NCBI GenBank assembly: GCA_022788085.1
Contig: JALEWA010000006.1
Location: forward strand, 1 to 64,000
DNA length: 64,000 nucleotides
Direction: 5' to 3'
DNA from: Lachnospiraceae bacterium
GTDB lineage: Bacteria; Bacillota; Clostridia; Lachnospirales; Lachnospiraceae
Each line of letters begins with the position of its first letter. Position 1 is the first letter of the stretch. The translations under genes and the position numbers were made by a program. Below, piece by piece: positions 42,562 through 51,846 of this stretch. A model generated the notes under the pieces. That model was not told where the DNA came from. It worked only from the letters and a program-made list of their open reading frames with translations, and made no database searches.

Positions 42562-44751
42562 ATGAGCATTACATATTTTGAAAATGAGAGAATTTTTAAG
42601 TTGGACACCCCAAATACAAGTTATATTATGGGGATTGTGGATGAGGAGAATTTCCTTGGACATGTATACTACGGAAAACGCATGGAGGATTATCATGTTG
42701 ATTATCTGATGAGAACGCAGGAACCGCCATTTGTGCCGAGTAAGAACAATCGGGAAAGATGTTCCTTCTATGATACTTTTCCATTTGAATATCCAACAGC
42801 AGGTCTTGGGGATTATAGGGAAAGCTGTCTTTCCATCAGGACAGAGGGAGGACATTGTGGGTGTTCCTTTTCTTATGTATCACATAGAATCTTAGAGGGA
42901 AAGCCTTCTCTTACCGGATTACCGGCAACCTTCGGGGATAAGGATTCCTGTATGACACTGGAGATTACCGGTGAAGATAAGCATGCAGGAATGCGGGTAA
43001 AGCTCTATTACACAGCTTTTTCAGATACGGATGTTATTACGAGAAGTGTAAAGATTGAAAATATGGGAGAAAAGCCTTTTTATCTGACAAAGGTATTTTC
43101 TGCCTGTCTTGACATGGATAATCAGGATTTTGACATGATTTCTTTACATGGAAGCTGGGCAAGAGAACGTCATATCCAAAGAAAGACTTTAGGCTATGGT
43201 ATTCAGAACGTCAGCTCCTTTAGAGGGGAGTCCAGTCATCAGGATCATCCGTTTCTTGCACTGGTAACAAAAAACACAACCCAGGAGACAGGAGAGGTAT
43301 ACGCAATGAATTTTGTGTATTCCGGTAATTTCCGCGCACAGGCTGAGGTTTCTCAGTTTGATGGTGTTCGTATGTCTATGGGAATTCATCCGGAAAACTT
43401 CTGCTGGAAACTCATGCCGGGCGAAGAATTCCAGGCACCGGAAGTAGTTCTTGTATATTCCGACAAAGGACTTGATGGTATGACAACTTCTTTCCATCAC
43501 TTGTATAAGAATCATCTGATTCGCGGTGAATACAAGGATAAAAAGCGTCCAATCTTAATTAATAATTGGGAAGCCACCTATTTTGATTTTACAACAGAGA
43601 AGCTGCTTGCTATTGCACGAGAGGCATCCTCTCTTGGCATTGAAATGCTGGTTATGGATGATGGCTGGTTTGGCAAGAGAAGCAGTGATAACTGTGCATT
43701 AGGTGATTGGGTAGTTAATGAAGAGAAGTTACCGGGTGGTTTGAAATATCTTGTAGATGAGGTAAATAAGCTCGGCATGAAATTTGGAATCTGGTTCGAG
43801 CCGGAGATGATTTCACCGGATTCTGATTTGTATAGAAGCCACCCTGACTGGGCGATTGCAATTCCGGGACGTGTGGCAACAGAGTCAAGACAGCAGTATG
43901 TTCTTGATTTGTCGCGCAAAGAGGTTGTGGATTATGTATATGAATGCGTAGCAGGCATCCTTAGAAGTGCAAATATTGAATATGTGAAGTGGGATATGAA
44001 CAGACAGCTTACTGACCTTGGGAGCTATGAACTTCCGGAAGACAGACAGGGAGAACTGTATCATAGATATGTTCTCGCCGTATATGAATTGCAGGACAGA
44101 CTGACGAAGGAGTTTCCACATCTGTTATTGGAGAACTGTTCCGGCGGTGGAGCACGTTTTGATCCCGGCATGCTGTATTTCAGCCCTCAAATTTGGTGCT
44201 CTGATGATACGGATGCGATTGAAAGACTGGAGATTCAGGAAGGAACAGCACTTATATATCCACTCTCTACGATGGGGGCACATGTTTCTGACTGCCCAAA
44301 TCATACCGTGGGACGAGTTACGCCATTTGAGACAAGAGGAATTGTAGCACTTGCCGGAACTTTTGGTTATGAGCTTGATGTGACAAAGATTCCCAAGGAG
44401 GATCGTGATATGATTCCCGAACAGGTCGCAATGTATCACAAATATAATGACCTGGTTCGAAGGGGGGATTATTATCGAATTGCATCCTATTCGCAGAATC
44501 ATAAATTTGACTGTTGGGAAATTGTAAGTGAGGATAAAGGAGAAGCACTTGTTACTTTTGTACAGGTACTTAATCGGGCTAATTTTAAGTCCAGAAGGAT
44601 TCGCCTGAAGGGACTTGACCCCAGGAAACAGTACCGTGTGGAAGGAACCGAAGAGTGTTACAGCGGAGAGGCATTAATGTACGCAGGAATGCATATTTCA
44701 AACCCATGGGGTGATTTTAAAGCGCAGCTGATTCATCTTTACAGTGTATAA
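42562..44751 (+). CDS. GH36 alpha-galactosidase
   Basis: The 729-residue cytoplasmic enzyme removes alpha-1,6-galactose from galacto-manno-oligosaccharides or raffinose-type sugars. An N-terminal beta-sandwich (about residues 1-325) precedes the TIM barrel: WEATYFDFT, MLVMDDGWFG, GIWFEPEMISP, nucleophile D478 in KWDMNR, the ENCSGGGARFD motif and the acid/base Asp in CSDDTDA (about 548). No signal peptide. The first LacI gene is directly upstream, with the mannan operon downstream. In Roseburia mannan loci a GH36 removes galactose side groups before phosphorolysis. Confidence 0.93.
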   Translation: MSITYFENERIFKLDTPNTSYIMGIVDEENFLGHVYYGKRMEDYHVDYLMRTQEPPFVPSKNNRERCSFYDTFPFEYPTAGLGDYRESCLSIRTEGGHCGCSFSYVSHRILEGKPSLTGLPATFGDKDSCMTLEITGEDKHAGMRVKLYYTAFSDTDVITRSVKIENMGEKPFYLTKVFSACLDMDNQDFDMISLHGSWARERHIQRKTLGYGIQNVSSFRGESSHQDHPFLALVTKNTTQETGEVYAMNFVYSGNFRAQAEVSQFDGVRMSMGIHPENFCWKLMPGEEFQAPEVVLVYSDKGLDGMTTSFHHLYKNHLIRGEYKDKKRPILINNWEATYFDFTTEKLLAIAREASSLGIEMLVMDDGWFGKRSSDNCALGDWVVNEEKLPGGLKYLVDEVNKLGMKFGIWFEPEMISPDSDLYRSHPDWAIAIPGRVATESRQQYVLDLSRKEVVDYVYECVAGILRSANIEYVKWDMNRQLTDLGSYELPEDRQGELYHRYVLAVYELQDRLTKEFPHLLLENCSGGGARFDPGMLYFSPQIWCSDDTDAIERLEIQEGTALIYPLSTMGAHVSDCPNHTVGRVTPFETRGIVALAGTFGYELDVTKIPKEDRDMIPEQVAMYHKYNDLVRRGDYYRIASYSQNHKFDCWEIVSEDKGEALVTFVQVLNRANFKSRRIRLKGLDPRKQYRVEGTEECYSGEALMYAGMHISNPWGDFKAQLIHLYSV

Positions 44752-44764
44752 CTGTAAAATCTCT

Positions 44765-44793
44765 TTGACAAATTGATTCATTTAAATTATAGT
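44765..44793 (+). promoter_or_regulatory. promoter of the second LacI gene
   Basis: TTGACA (44765-44770), a 17-base spacer and TATAGT (44788-44793). Confidence 0.72.
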
Positions 44794-44847
44794 ATTATTA
44801 AGCTAAAAAAGGTTAAAGAAAAGAGAAATTAACAAAGGAGAGGGGAA

Positions 44848-45867
44848 ATGGTTAAGTCAGTTAAGCTTGCTGATATTGCAGCAGAGTTAAATGTAAGTAT
44901 TGTAACAGTTTCCAAAGCACTATCCGGTCAGAAGGGTGTAAGTGAGGAACTGAGACAGAAAATAAAGGATTTAGCAGATGAAATGGGTTATATTCCGGTT
45001 CATGCTGCACAGAAGAACAGAAGTAAATCTTATACAATAGGTGTGATCAGCCTTGAGAGTTATTTTGCCAAATTTGCTTCCTTCTACTGGAAGATGTATC
45101 AGGAAGTAGCAACAAAAGCGGTAAAGAAGAACTGCTTTACCATGCTTGAGGTAATCAGCACTGCTGCAGAGGAGGCATTAGAGCCTCCTAAGCTTATGCA
45201 GGAGGATAGAGCTGATGGTATTATCATTATTGGTAAGCCTAAGAAGGAGTATCTTAAGATGCTTTATCAGTATAGAAGAACTCCTATGGTATTTCTCGAC
45301 TTTTATGATGATGAGCAGACATGTGATTCTGTCGTTTCATCCGGTTATATCGGAAGCTATCAGATAACACACTATCTGATTGAGAAAGGGCATAAGAGAA
45401 TTGGTTATGTTGGAACACTCAAGTATACGGAAAGCATTACGGATCGTTACTTCGGTTACTGTAAGGCTCTGTTGGAAAGTAATATCGAAGTGAGAAAGGA
45501 CTGGATTATTCCTGACCGTGATATTGCAGATGGTATTATCGGTATGGAATATACCTTCCAGCTTCCTCATGATATGCCTACCGCATTTGTGTGCAACAAT
45601 GATGTAACGGCATATGCGTTGATTCAGACGTTGGAGAAGGCAGGCTATCGTGTGCCTGAGGATGTATCAATCGTAGGCTATGATAATTACCTGTATCCTG
45701 AATTTGGCGACTCTAAGATTACGACCTATGCCGTTGATATGGGTGAGATGTCGAGAATTGCCATTCACTGCCTGATCAAAAAGATTGAAAATATAACATA
45801 TAACGAGAGCATTCATACTGTTCCCGGACGAATCATTATCCGGGATACGGTAAAAGAAATGGGATGA
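44848..45867 (+). CDS. LacI-family transcriptional regulator (mannan locus)
   Basis: The 339-residue regulator has the helix-turn-helix KLADIAAELNVSIVTVSKALSG near the N-terminus in the classical form, the hinge helix MGYIPVHAAQKNRS, and a sugar-binding core. AAAGGAGAGGGG precedes ATG 44848. It has its own promoter and a terminator that lies inside the 3' end of the convergent AraC gene. Together with that gene it is the likely control of the transporter-enzyme operon starting at 47151. The effector is probably a manno-oligosaccharide; this is inference. Confidence 0.92.
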   Translation: MVKSVKLADIAAELNVSIVTVSKALSGQKGVSEELRQKIKDLADEMGYIPVHAAQKNRSKSYTIGVISLESYFAKFASFYWKMYQEVATKAVKKNCFTMLEVISTAAEEALEPPKLMQEDRADGIIIIGKPKKEYLKMLYQYRRTPMVFLDFYDDEQTCDSVVSSGYIGSYQITHYLIEKGHKRIGYVGTLKYTESITDRYFGYCKALLESNIEVRKDWIIPDRDIADGIIGMEYTFQLPHDMPTAFVCNNDVTAYALIQTLEKAGYRVPEDVSIVGYDNYLYPEFGDSKITTYAVDMGEMSRIAIHCLIKKIENITYNESIHTVPGRIIIRDTVKEMG

Positions 45868-45868
45868 T

Positions 45869-46774
45869 TTAGTGAATCATGGGTGTCTCCTTGCGGTATT
45901 TTAGCGGGGTGACACCCGTTTTTTCTTTGAAAAGCCTGATAAAATGGTTCGTATTCTCGATACCAATCTGCATGCCGATATCGCATATCTTTTCATCTGT
46001 ATTCAGAAGCAATTCTTTGGCACGTTCAATTCTCACATGATTCAGATATTGTAAAGGGGTATCCTGAAAGTAGGCTGAGAATTCCCTACATAACCGGTAT
46101 TTGTTCACACGGTATTTGTGCGCAGCATTATCCAGCGAAAAAGGTTCGCTGTAAGCTGTATCAAAATTCATTTTCATATCCAGAAGATACGTTGGGATAT
46201 GAAAGTCTTTGCTGTTTTCCTTTTTTCTGATTAAGTAAAGCTCTGTATAGAGCTGCACAAGGCTTCTTGCACGAAGCATGGCATGCAGTTCGTCATCCTG
46301 CGCTTCATGTAGAAGCTGATTCCATATAGAAAGTAATTCTGTATTAGATCCTGGCGAAAAAAGGCAGTTGTGATTCGGACAGGCTTTTTTGTAATAATAG
46401 GTTGTTGTGGGGGCTGTTACAAAACAGATTGTATATTCCCATAGACTGTGAGGGCAGCTGATCCGATGCGTAAGGCTGCAGTCTAAAAAGGCAAAAGAGT
46501 TTGGAGTAAGGGAATAAATCTGCCCGTTATATTCCAATTGCCCGGTTCCTTTCGTAGTCAGAATCATGCAGAAGACATTCAGGTTACTGATGGAATAGGA
46601 AAACGGGGCAGATACAGATATCTGTCGATAACAAAGCAGATCAGGAAGATCCGGTGAAAGGCTGTGATTCTCAGAGCAGGGATTGGAAAAGTAATCAGCA
46701 AGTGAAAAATGATTGCCTGTTTCAGAAGAAATTAAATGAGAGAAAAAATCTGCAGCAAGTGTTTTGGCTGTCAT
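45869..46774 (-). CDS. AraC-family transcriptional regulator
   Basis: The 301-residue product has an N-terminal cupin-like ligand domain (about residues 50-165; TTKGTGQLEYNGQIYSLTP) and a C-terminal pair of helix-turn-helix motifs (about 200-296; LDNAAHKYRVNKYRLCREFSAYF and ICDIGMQIGIENTNHFIRLFKEKTG read as its core, ending VTPLKYRKE). It is convergent with the second LacI gene and divergent from the binding-protein gene, with a 376-base shared upstream region. It is probably an activator of the mannan operon. Direct repeats at 46881-46900 are candidate sites. Confidence 0.9.
   Translation of the reverse strand: MTAKTLAADFFSHLISSETGNHFSLADYFSNPCSENHSLSPDLPDLLCYRQISVSAPFSYSISNLNVFCMILTTKGTGQLEYNGQIYSLTPNSFAFLDCSLTHRISCPHSLWEYTICFVTAPTTTYYYKKACPNHNCLFSPGSNTELLSIWNQLLHEAQDDELHAMLRARSLVQLYTELYLIRKKENSKDFHIPTYLLDMKMNFDTAYSEPFSLDNAAHKYRVNKYRLCREFSAYFQDTPLQYLNHVRIERAKELLLNTDEKICDIGMQIGIENTNHFIRLFKEKTGVTPLKYRKETPMIH
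45881..45924 (+). terminator. LacI terminator inside the AraC coding end
   Basis: GGGTGTC (45881-45887) pairs with GACACCC (45911-45917), with inner CTCC/GGGG pairing, followed by GTTTTTT. It lies entirely within codons of the convergent AraC gene. Confidence 0.72.
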
Positions 46775-47150
46775 GGCATGACTCCTTTCGAAAGTACGGA
46801 ATAATTACATTACTTTTATTATAATGGATTGCATGAAAATAGCAAGAAAAGAAGATAAAATGAAATATTGAATGATAAACGACGAAAATAGACGAATAGA
46901 ATTAAATAATCAAAATAATAACAAACTAAAAATAGCTAAAAAGCAAGAGAAGATATAAAAGCGTTAGTTAAAAGTTACAAATAAAGAATAAATAAATTGT
47001 AAAAAAAGAAGAAATAGCATAAAAATGCAATAATTGCATATGTTTAGCAATATTAAGTGATGACTAAATGCGATTTTTGATTTAAAGTTATTTTAAGTTA
47101 ACAAACAAGTTAACAAGTAGTAAAACATAGTTTAACGGGAGGTTAAAAAC
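46775..47150. promoter_or_regulatory. divergent control region of the mannan operon
   Basis: This 376-base gap is very AT-rich and has no gene. It holds direct repeats GACGAaaata/GACGAataga (46881-46900), a palindrome ATGCAAT-A-ATTGCAT (47025-47039) and two copies of AAGTTAACAA (47095-47104 and 47107-47116). These are candidate sites for the AraC and LacI proteins. I could not fix the -35/-10 boxes with confidence. Confidence 0.55.
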
Positions 47151-48593
47151 ATGAAATTCAAGAAAGCAATGGCACTTGGAATGGCAGCCGTAATGACAAT
47201 GTCTTTAGCAGCATGCGGCAGCAGCGAAACAGCAGAAACAAAGACCGAAGCTAAGACAGATGCAGCAGAGACAAAGACAGATGCAACAACAGAAACAAAG
47301 ACGGATGCAGCAGAGAATGCAGATGCAGCTTCAGGAGAACTTACCTATGCATCCATTAAGTTAGGAGAAGATTATACAGACTTAACAACAACAATTAAGT
47401 TCATGCATCATAAGACAGACCGTGAGCAGGACGGAACAATGGCTAACTTAATTGCAGAGTTCAACAAGGTATATCCAAACATTACCGTTGAAACAGAAGG
47501 AATCACAGATTATGCAGAAACAGCACTTCTTAAGCTTCCTACCGGTGACTGGGGAGATATAATGTTCATCCCTACCGTAGATGCTAAGGATCTTCCTACA
47601 TACTTCCTTCCTTATGGAACAGTAGAAGAAATGTCACAGTATGTGAACTTCGCTGATAACTGGAAGAATGACGGAAACTGCTACGGTATCGGATATATGG
47701 GAAATGCACAGGGACTTCTTTACAACAAGGCAGTATTTGAAGCAGCAGGTATAACAGAGCTTCCTAAGACTCCGGACGAGTTCATCGCAGCTTTACAGGC
47801 AATCAAGGATAACACAGATGCTATTCCTCTTTACACAAACTATGCAGCAGGCTGGACCATGGGTGGTCAGTGGGATTCATACCTTGGAGCAATCACAACA
47901 GGTGATGAGACATGGTTAAATCAGAAATTCGTTCATACAGCAGATCCTTTCAAGGATAACGGTGACGGAACAGGTGCATATGCATTATATAAGATTCTTT
48001 ATGATGCAGTTGCAAATGATTTAATTGAGGATGACTACACAACAACAGACTGGGAAGGCTGCAAGGGCATGATTAACAGAGGCGAGATCGGAACAATGGT
48101 TCTTGGTTCCTGGGCAGTAGCACAGATGAAGGCAGCAGGAGATAATGCCGATGATATCGCATATATGCCATTCCCTATCACGGTTAATGGTAAGCAGTAT
48201 GCAACAGCAGGTCCTGACTATGGTTATGGTATCAACGTAAATTCTTCTGACGATAACAAGGCAGCAGCTATGGTTTTTGTTAAGTGGATGGTTGAAGAGT
48301 CCGGCTGGTGTGATTTAGAAGGTGGATATCCTATTTCCAAGACTGCTCCAACATCTTTCGCATTTGACGGTGTAGAGGTAGTCAGCAACGTAACTTCTCT
48401 TGACGGTGAAGAAGATCTTATGAACGAAATGAACGCAGAGTCAGAGCTTAACTTCAACAATGGTGGAGACAGCAGAGTTCAGAAGATCGTAGAAGCAGCA
48501 GATGCAGGAACACCATATGATGATCTGGTTGCTGAGTGGACACAGGCATGGAACGATGCACAGGATTCCTTAGGAATTGAAGTAAAATACTAA
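47151..48593 (+). CDS. solute-binding lipoprotein of a manno-oligosaccharide ABC importer
   Basis: The 480-residue protein has a lipoprotein signal with lipobox LAAC (C22), then a Thr/Lys/Ala/Asp repeat linker (TETKTDA-type, about residues 25-60) and a type I-cluster sugar-binding fold. It would capture oligosaccharides at the cell surface and pass them to the two permeases downstream. The position at the head of a mannan operon and the order match the Roseburia mannan-binding protein. Substrate is inferred from context. The ATPase is not in the operon and is probably shared (MsmX-type). A hairpin follows the gene. Confidence 0.92.
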   Translation: MKFKKAMALGMAAVMTMSLAACGSSETAETKTEAKTDAAETKTDATTETKTDAAENADAASGELTYASIKLGEDYTDLTTTIKFMHHKTDREQDGTMANLIAEFNKVYPNITVETEGITDYAETALLKLPTGDWGDIMFIPTVDAKDLPTYFLPYGTVEEMSQYVNFADNWKNDGNCYGIGYMGNAQGLLYNKAVFEAAGITELPKTPDEFIAALQAIKDNTDAIPLYTNYAAGWTMGGQWDSYLGAITTGDETWLNQKFVHTADPFKDNGDGTGAYALYKILYDAVANDLIEDDYTTTDWEGCKGMINRGEIGTMVLGSWAVAQMKAAGDNADDIAYMPFPITVNGKQYATAGPDYGYGINVNSSDDNKAAAMVFVKWMVEESGWCDLEGGYPISKTAPTSFAFDGVEVVSNVTSLDGEEDLMNEMNAESELNFNNGGDSRVQKIVEAADAGTPYDDLVAEWTQAWNDAQDSLGIEVKY

Positions 48594-48649
48594 TTTTATT
48601 ACAGCATAAGGGGAAGGCCCTTAAGAAATTATGGAATATTCCCCATATC

Positions 48650-48681
48650 ATGAGCCGGGGAGCAAACGCTTTCCGGCTCAT
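48650..48681 (+). other. intercistronic stem-loop after the binding-protein gene
   Basis: ATGAGCCGG (48650-48658) pairs with CCGGCTCAT (48673-48681), with no U-tract. Such hairpins usually protect the upstream mRNA, allowing more binding protein than permease to be made. Confidence 0.65.
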
Positions 48682-48731
48682 AGTGGTTAAAGATTATGAA
48701 AAGATTTATGAGAAAAGGAGGAGATTGTGTT

Positions 48732-49742
48732 ATGGCATCATCTCAGATGGCAGCAAAGCCAAAGAAACCGTTCAATCTTCGTAAGTGGATAAGGAGCAGA
48801 CAGGGACAGCAGGCAATTGTCATTGTTTCCTTTATGATTATTCCTTTGGCATTGCTCCTTGTATTTACTTACCTTCCATTTGCAGAGATGTTCAAGTTCA
48901 GCTTCTACAAAATGAAATATGTAGGAGAAAGACAGTTTGTAGGTTTTAAGAATTATATTGATGTATTTAAGAGGGATGATCTTTTTAATTCCTTAAAGCT
49001 ATCCTTTTATTATATGGGCGGTGCAGTAATACAGCTTGCACTTGCATTATATCTTGCCGCAATACTTAGCTTCAAGGTTAAGGGTGGAGACTTCTTTAAG
49101 GGATGTATGTTCTTCCCATATCTCATCAATGGTATTGCGATTGGTTTCATTTTTAAGTTTTTCTATACCAGAGGATTCGTATTCGATACGGTTCTTCAGT
49201 GGCTTGGATTTGATTTGGAAAATCTTCCGTACTGGCTGAAAGACACAAGCATTAACAACGTTTCGTTGGTTGCAACAAGTGTATGGAAGTACTTTGGTAA
49301 TAACATGGTACTTTTCGTTGGTGCAATGATGTCAGTGGATGCTGAGTTATATGAAGCAGCAATGCTGGACGGTGCAAATAAATGGCAGCAGTTTAAGTAT
49401 ATTATGCTTCCAAGTATTAAAACAATTGTTATGTTGAACCTGATTATGTCCATTACCGGTTCCTTAAGTGCTTTCGAGCCACCATTTGTTATCATGTCCG
49501 GTGGTGCGAATGGTACCGCAACATACTTTGTAAAGATGCATGAGGTAGCACATACAAGCCAGAAGGTCGGTCTTGCATCTGCAATGGCAATCGTATTGTT
49601 GCTGATTATCTTTGCAGCAACGGTTCTTCAGAAGCTCTTCTTTAAGTATGTATTCAAGGATTCAGAGGATGAAGATGTAACGGCAGCAAAGAGAAGAGAG
49701 AAGAAGCTTGCCAAAGCAAGAGCAAAGGAGGCAGGAAAATAA
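48732..49742 (+). CDS. sugar ABC transporter permease (MalF/UgpA type)
   Basis: The 336-residue membrane protein has six predicted segments and the permease EAA-like loop ELYEAAMLDGANKWQQFKYIMLPSIK (read as EAAMLDGA...MLPSIK). A basic cytoplasmic start (KPKKPFNLRKWIRSRQ) and a Lys-rich tail flank it. ATG 48732 follows AAAAGGAGGAG with 9 bases spacing; the frame also opens at 48696 but without a good site. Its stop overlaps the next permease start by one base. Confidence 0.92.
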   Translation: MASSQMAAKPKKPFNLRKWIRSRQGQQAIVIVSFMIIPLALLLVFTYLPFAEMFKFSFYKMKYVGERQFVGFKNYIDVFKRDDLFNSLKLSFYYMGGAVIQLALALYLAAILSFKVKGGDFFKGCMFFPYLINGIAIGFIFKFFYTRGFVFDTVLQWLGFDLENLPYWLKDTSINNVSLVATSVWKYFGNNMVLFVGAMMSVDAELYEAAMLDGANKWQQFKYIMLPSIKTIVMLNLIMSITGSLSAFEPPFVIMSGGANGTATYFVKMHEVAHTSQKVGLASAMAIVLLLIIFAATVLQKLFFKYVFKDSEDEDVTAAKRREKKLAKARAKEAGK

Positions 49743-50587
49743 TGACATTAGTACAGAAAATAAAACATTATGGATGGATTTTCATCGAATATTTTTCACT
49801 TATTTTCTTTTCCATTTTTGCCCTGTTACCGGTAGTATCCTGTGTGATCACGGCATTTAAGACAAAGGAAGAATATGAGAATACAAATGTTATGACACTT
49901 CCGGAAAGCTGGTTAAATTTCGATAACTTTATTCAGGTTTGGAATGATGCCAACATGGGAAGAGCATTCCTGAATTCAGCCATTGTGCTGGTATGTGTTG
50001 TATTTGGTTCTGTCATGGTAGGTTCCATGCTTGCTTATGTACTTAACAGATTTAAGTTCCCGGGAAATGGACTGATTCGTAACCTGTTCCTCTTTGCAAC
50101 GCTCCTTCCTGGTATTGCAATGCAGGTAGCCACCTATCAGTTAATGTATTCACTTGGTTTTATCTATCATTTATATGGATATATCATTCTTTCCATGGGT
50201 ACGGATGTTATTTCAATCTACATATTCATACAGTTCTTTGAGAATATTTCGGTATCTCTGGATGAGTCAGCTTATATGGATGGAGCTTCCTACTTTACGA
50301 TCTTCTTCAAGATTCTGTTTCCACTCCTGAAGCCGGCAATTGTCACGGTTATGATTCTTAAGGGTGTTGGTACCTATAATGAATACTATAATGCAAGCTT
50401 GTATTTGTCAGGCAAGAATCAATTGACGGTATCTATGGCACTGTATACCTTTGTGGGACCGCTTGGAAGCCAGTTTAACTTAATCTGTGCGGGCGCTATT
50501 ATGAGTTTGATTCCTGCATTTATTGTATTCCTTGTTTTCCAGAAACAAATCTATAGTGGCTTGACCGCAGGTGCCGTTAAGGGTTAA
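49742..50587 (+). CDS. sugar ABC transporter permease (MalG/UgpE type)
   Basis: The 281-residue partner permease has six segments and the EAA loop DESAYMDGASYFTIFFKILFPLLKP (read as ESAYMDGA...LFPLLKP), then ends GLTAGAVKG, typical of MalG-type proteins. TAATG overlap with the preceding gene means translational coupling. With that permease and the lipoprotein it forms a CUT1-type importer lacking its own ATPase gene. Confidence 0.92.
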   Translation: MTLVQKIKHYGWIFIEYFSLIFFSIFALLPVVSCVITAFKTKEEYENTNVMTLPESWLNFDNFIQVWNDANMGRAFLNSAIVLVCVVFGSVMVGSMLAYVLNRFKFPGNGLIRNLFLFATLLPGIAMQVATYQLMYSLGFIYHLYGYIILSMGTDVISIYIFIQFFENISVSLDESAYMDGASYFTIFFKILFPLLKPAIVTVMILKGVGTYNEYYNASLYLSGKNQLTVSMALYTFVGPLGSQFNLICAGAIMSLIPAFIVFLVFQKQIYSGLTAGAVKG

Positions 50588-50637
50588 AATTAACTTATAA
50601 ATTTAGCTAAAAATTTTGAAAGGCATGGTTAAGAATT

Positions 50638-51825
50638 ATGATGAAGGAAGAAATAAGAGAGCATCTGACAAATGACATCATTCCCTTCTGGAAGAGCTTA
50701 AGAGACGATGAAAATGGCGGCTATTATGGCTGGATGGACTATGAGCATAAGGTTGATAAAAAAGCTGTTAAGGGCTGTATCCTTAACAGCCGTATCACCT
50801 GGTTCTTTGCCAATGCTTATACTCTTTTGAAGGATGAGTCCTTACTGGATGAGGCAAGACACGGATTTACATTTTTAAAGGAACATTGTTGGGATAAGGT
50901 AAACGGAGGTGTTTTCTGGTCTGTAAAATATGACGGAACACCGGAGGAAACCTTAAAGCACACATACAATCAGGCGTTTTCCATTTATGCGCTTTCTTCT
51001 TATTATGAAGCAAGTGGAGATAAGGAAGCACTCGATATGGCATATACACTGTACGAGCTGATTGAGACGAAGATGCGTGATGAGCTTGGATATAAGGAAG
51101 CCTTTGATGAAAGCTTTCATGAGATTGATAATGAGAAGCTTTCAGAAAACGGAGTCATGGCATCTAAGACAATGAATACTCTGCTTCATGTATTTGAAGC
51201 ATATACAGAACTATATCGTGTGGACCATAATCCGGAAGTAAAAGAACATATTATGTGGATGATGGACTTGATTGCAGAAAAGATATACAATCCGAAGCTT
51301 CACAGACAGGAAGTATTCTTTGATGAGAAGTGGAACAGCATTATTGATCTTCATTCCTATGGCCATGACATTGAAACAGCATGGCTCGTAGACAGAAGTG
51401 TTGAGGTAATCGGAGAGAAGAAATACGAAGAGAAGATGACACCAATTACTTTGGATTTGGTGAGACAGGTATATAAGCTTGCCTTTAACGGAGAGTCCTT
51501 AAGCAATGAATGCGAAAAAGGCGTAGATGATACAAACCGTGTATGGTGGGTACAGGCTGAAACAGTAGTCGGACTCATCAATGCTGCCGAGAAGTGCGGC
51601 AAGGATACACCGGAAGGAAAGAAATACCTGATTTCTGCCCAGGCTGAATGGGAATTTATCAAGAAAAATGTCATTGATCAGAGAGAGGGCTTCCCGGCAG
51701 GAAGAGAATGGTATTGGCTTGTGGATGAAAAGGGAAAACCTTTTACAGACAAACCAATTGTGGAACCATGGAAATGCCCTTATCACAATGGCAGAATGTG
51801 CTTTGAAGTGATAAAGAGACTTTAA
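50638..51825 (+). CDS. AGE-family 2-epimerase (mannobiose/cellobiose 2-epimerase)
   Basis: The 395-residue enzyme has the (alpha/alpha)6-barrel of N-acylglucosamine 2-epimerase relatives. Motifs include ILNSRITWFFANAY, KHTYNQAFSIYALSSYYE, the catalytic histidine region DLHSYGHDIETAWL (about residues 238-251) and CPYHNGRMCFEVI at the end. In mannan loci this enzyme turns mannobiose into mannosyl-glucose, the substrate of GH130_1 phosphorylase, whose gene is next. ATG 50638 is followed by a second ATG; the ribosome site is weak. No signal peptide. Confidence 0.9.
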   Translation: MMKEEIREHLTNDIIPFWKSLRDDENGGYYGWMDYEHKVDKKAVKGCILNSRITWFFANAYTLLKDESLLDEARHGFTFLKEHCWDKVNGGVFWSVKYDGTPEETLKHTYNQAFSIYALSSYYEASGDKEALDMAYTLYELIETKMRDELGYKEAFDESFHEIDNEKLSENGVMASKTMNTLLHVFEAYTELYRVDHNPEVKEHIMWMMDLIAEKIYNPKLHRQEVFFDEKWNSIIDLHSYGHDIETAWLVDRSVEVIGEKKYEEKMTPITLDLVRQVYKLAFNGESLSNECEKGVDDTNRVWWVQAETVVGLINAAEKCGKDTPEGKKYLISAQAEWEFIKKNVIDQREGFPAGREWYWLVDEKGKPFTDKPIVEPWKCPYHNGRMCFEVIKRL

Positions 51826-51846
51826 AAATAAGATGGAGGAAGTAAG

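Noticed and set aside
41914..42855. 313-codon minus-strand frame across the LacI-GH36 junction
   Set aside because: It spans two convincing plus-strand genes, has shadow-like composition, and no ribosome site.
46953..46972. cre-like AAAAGCGTTAG site upstream of the binding-protein gene
   Set aside because: It matches only the core of the cre consensus and lacks dyad symmetry; too weak to list.
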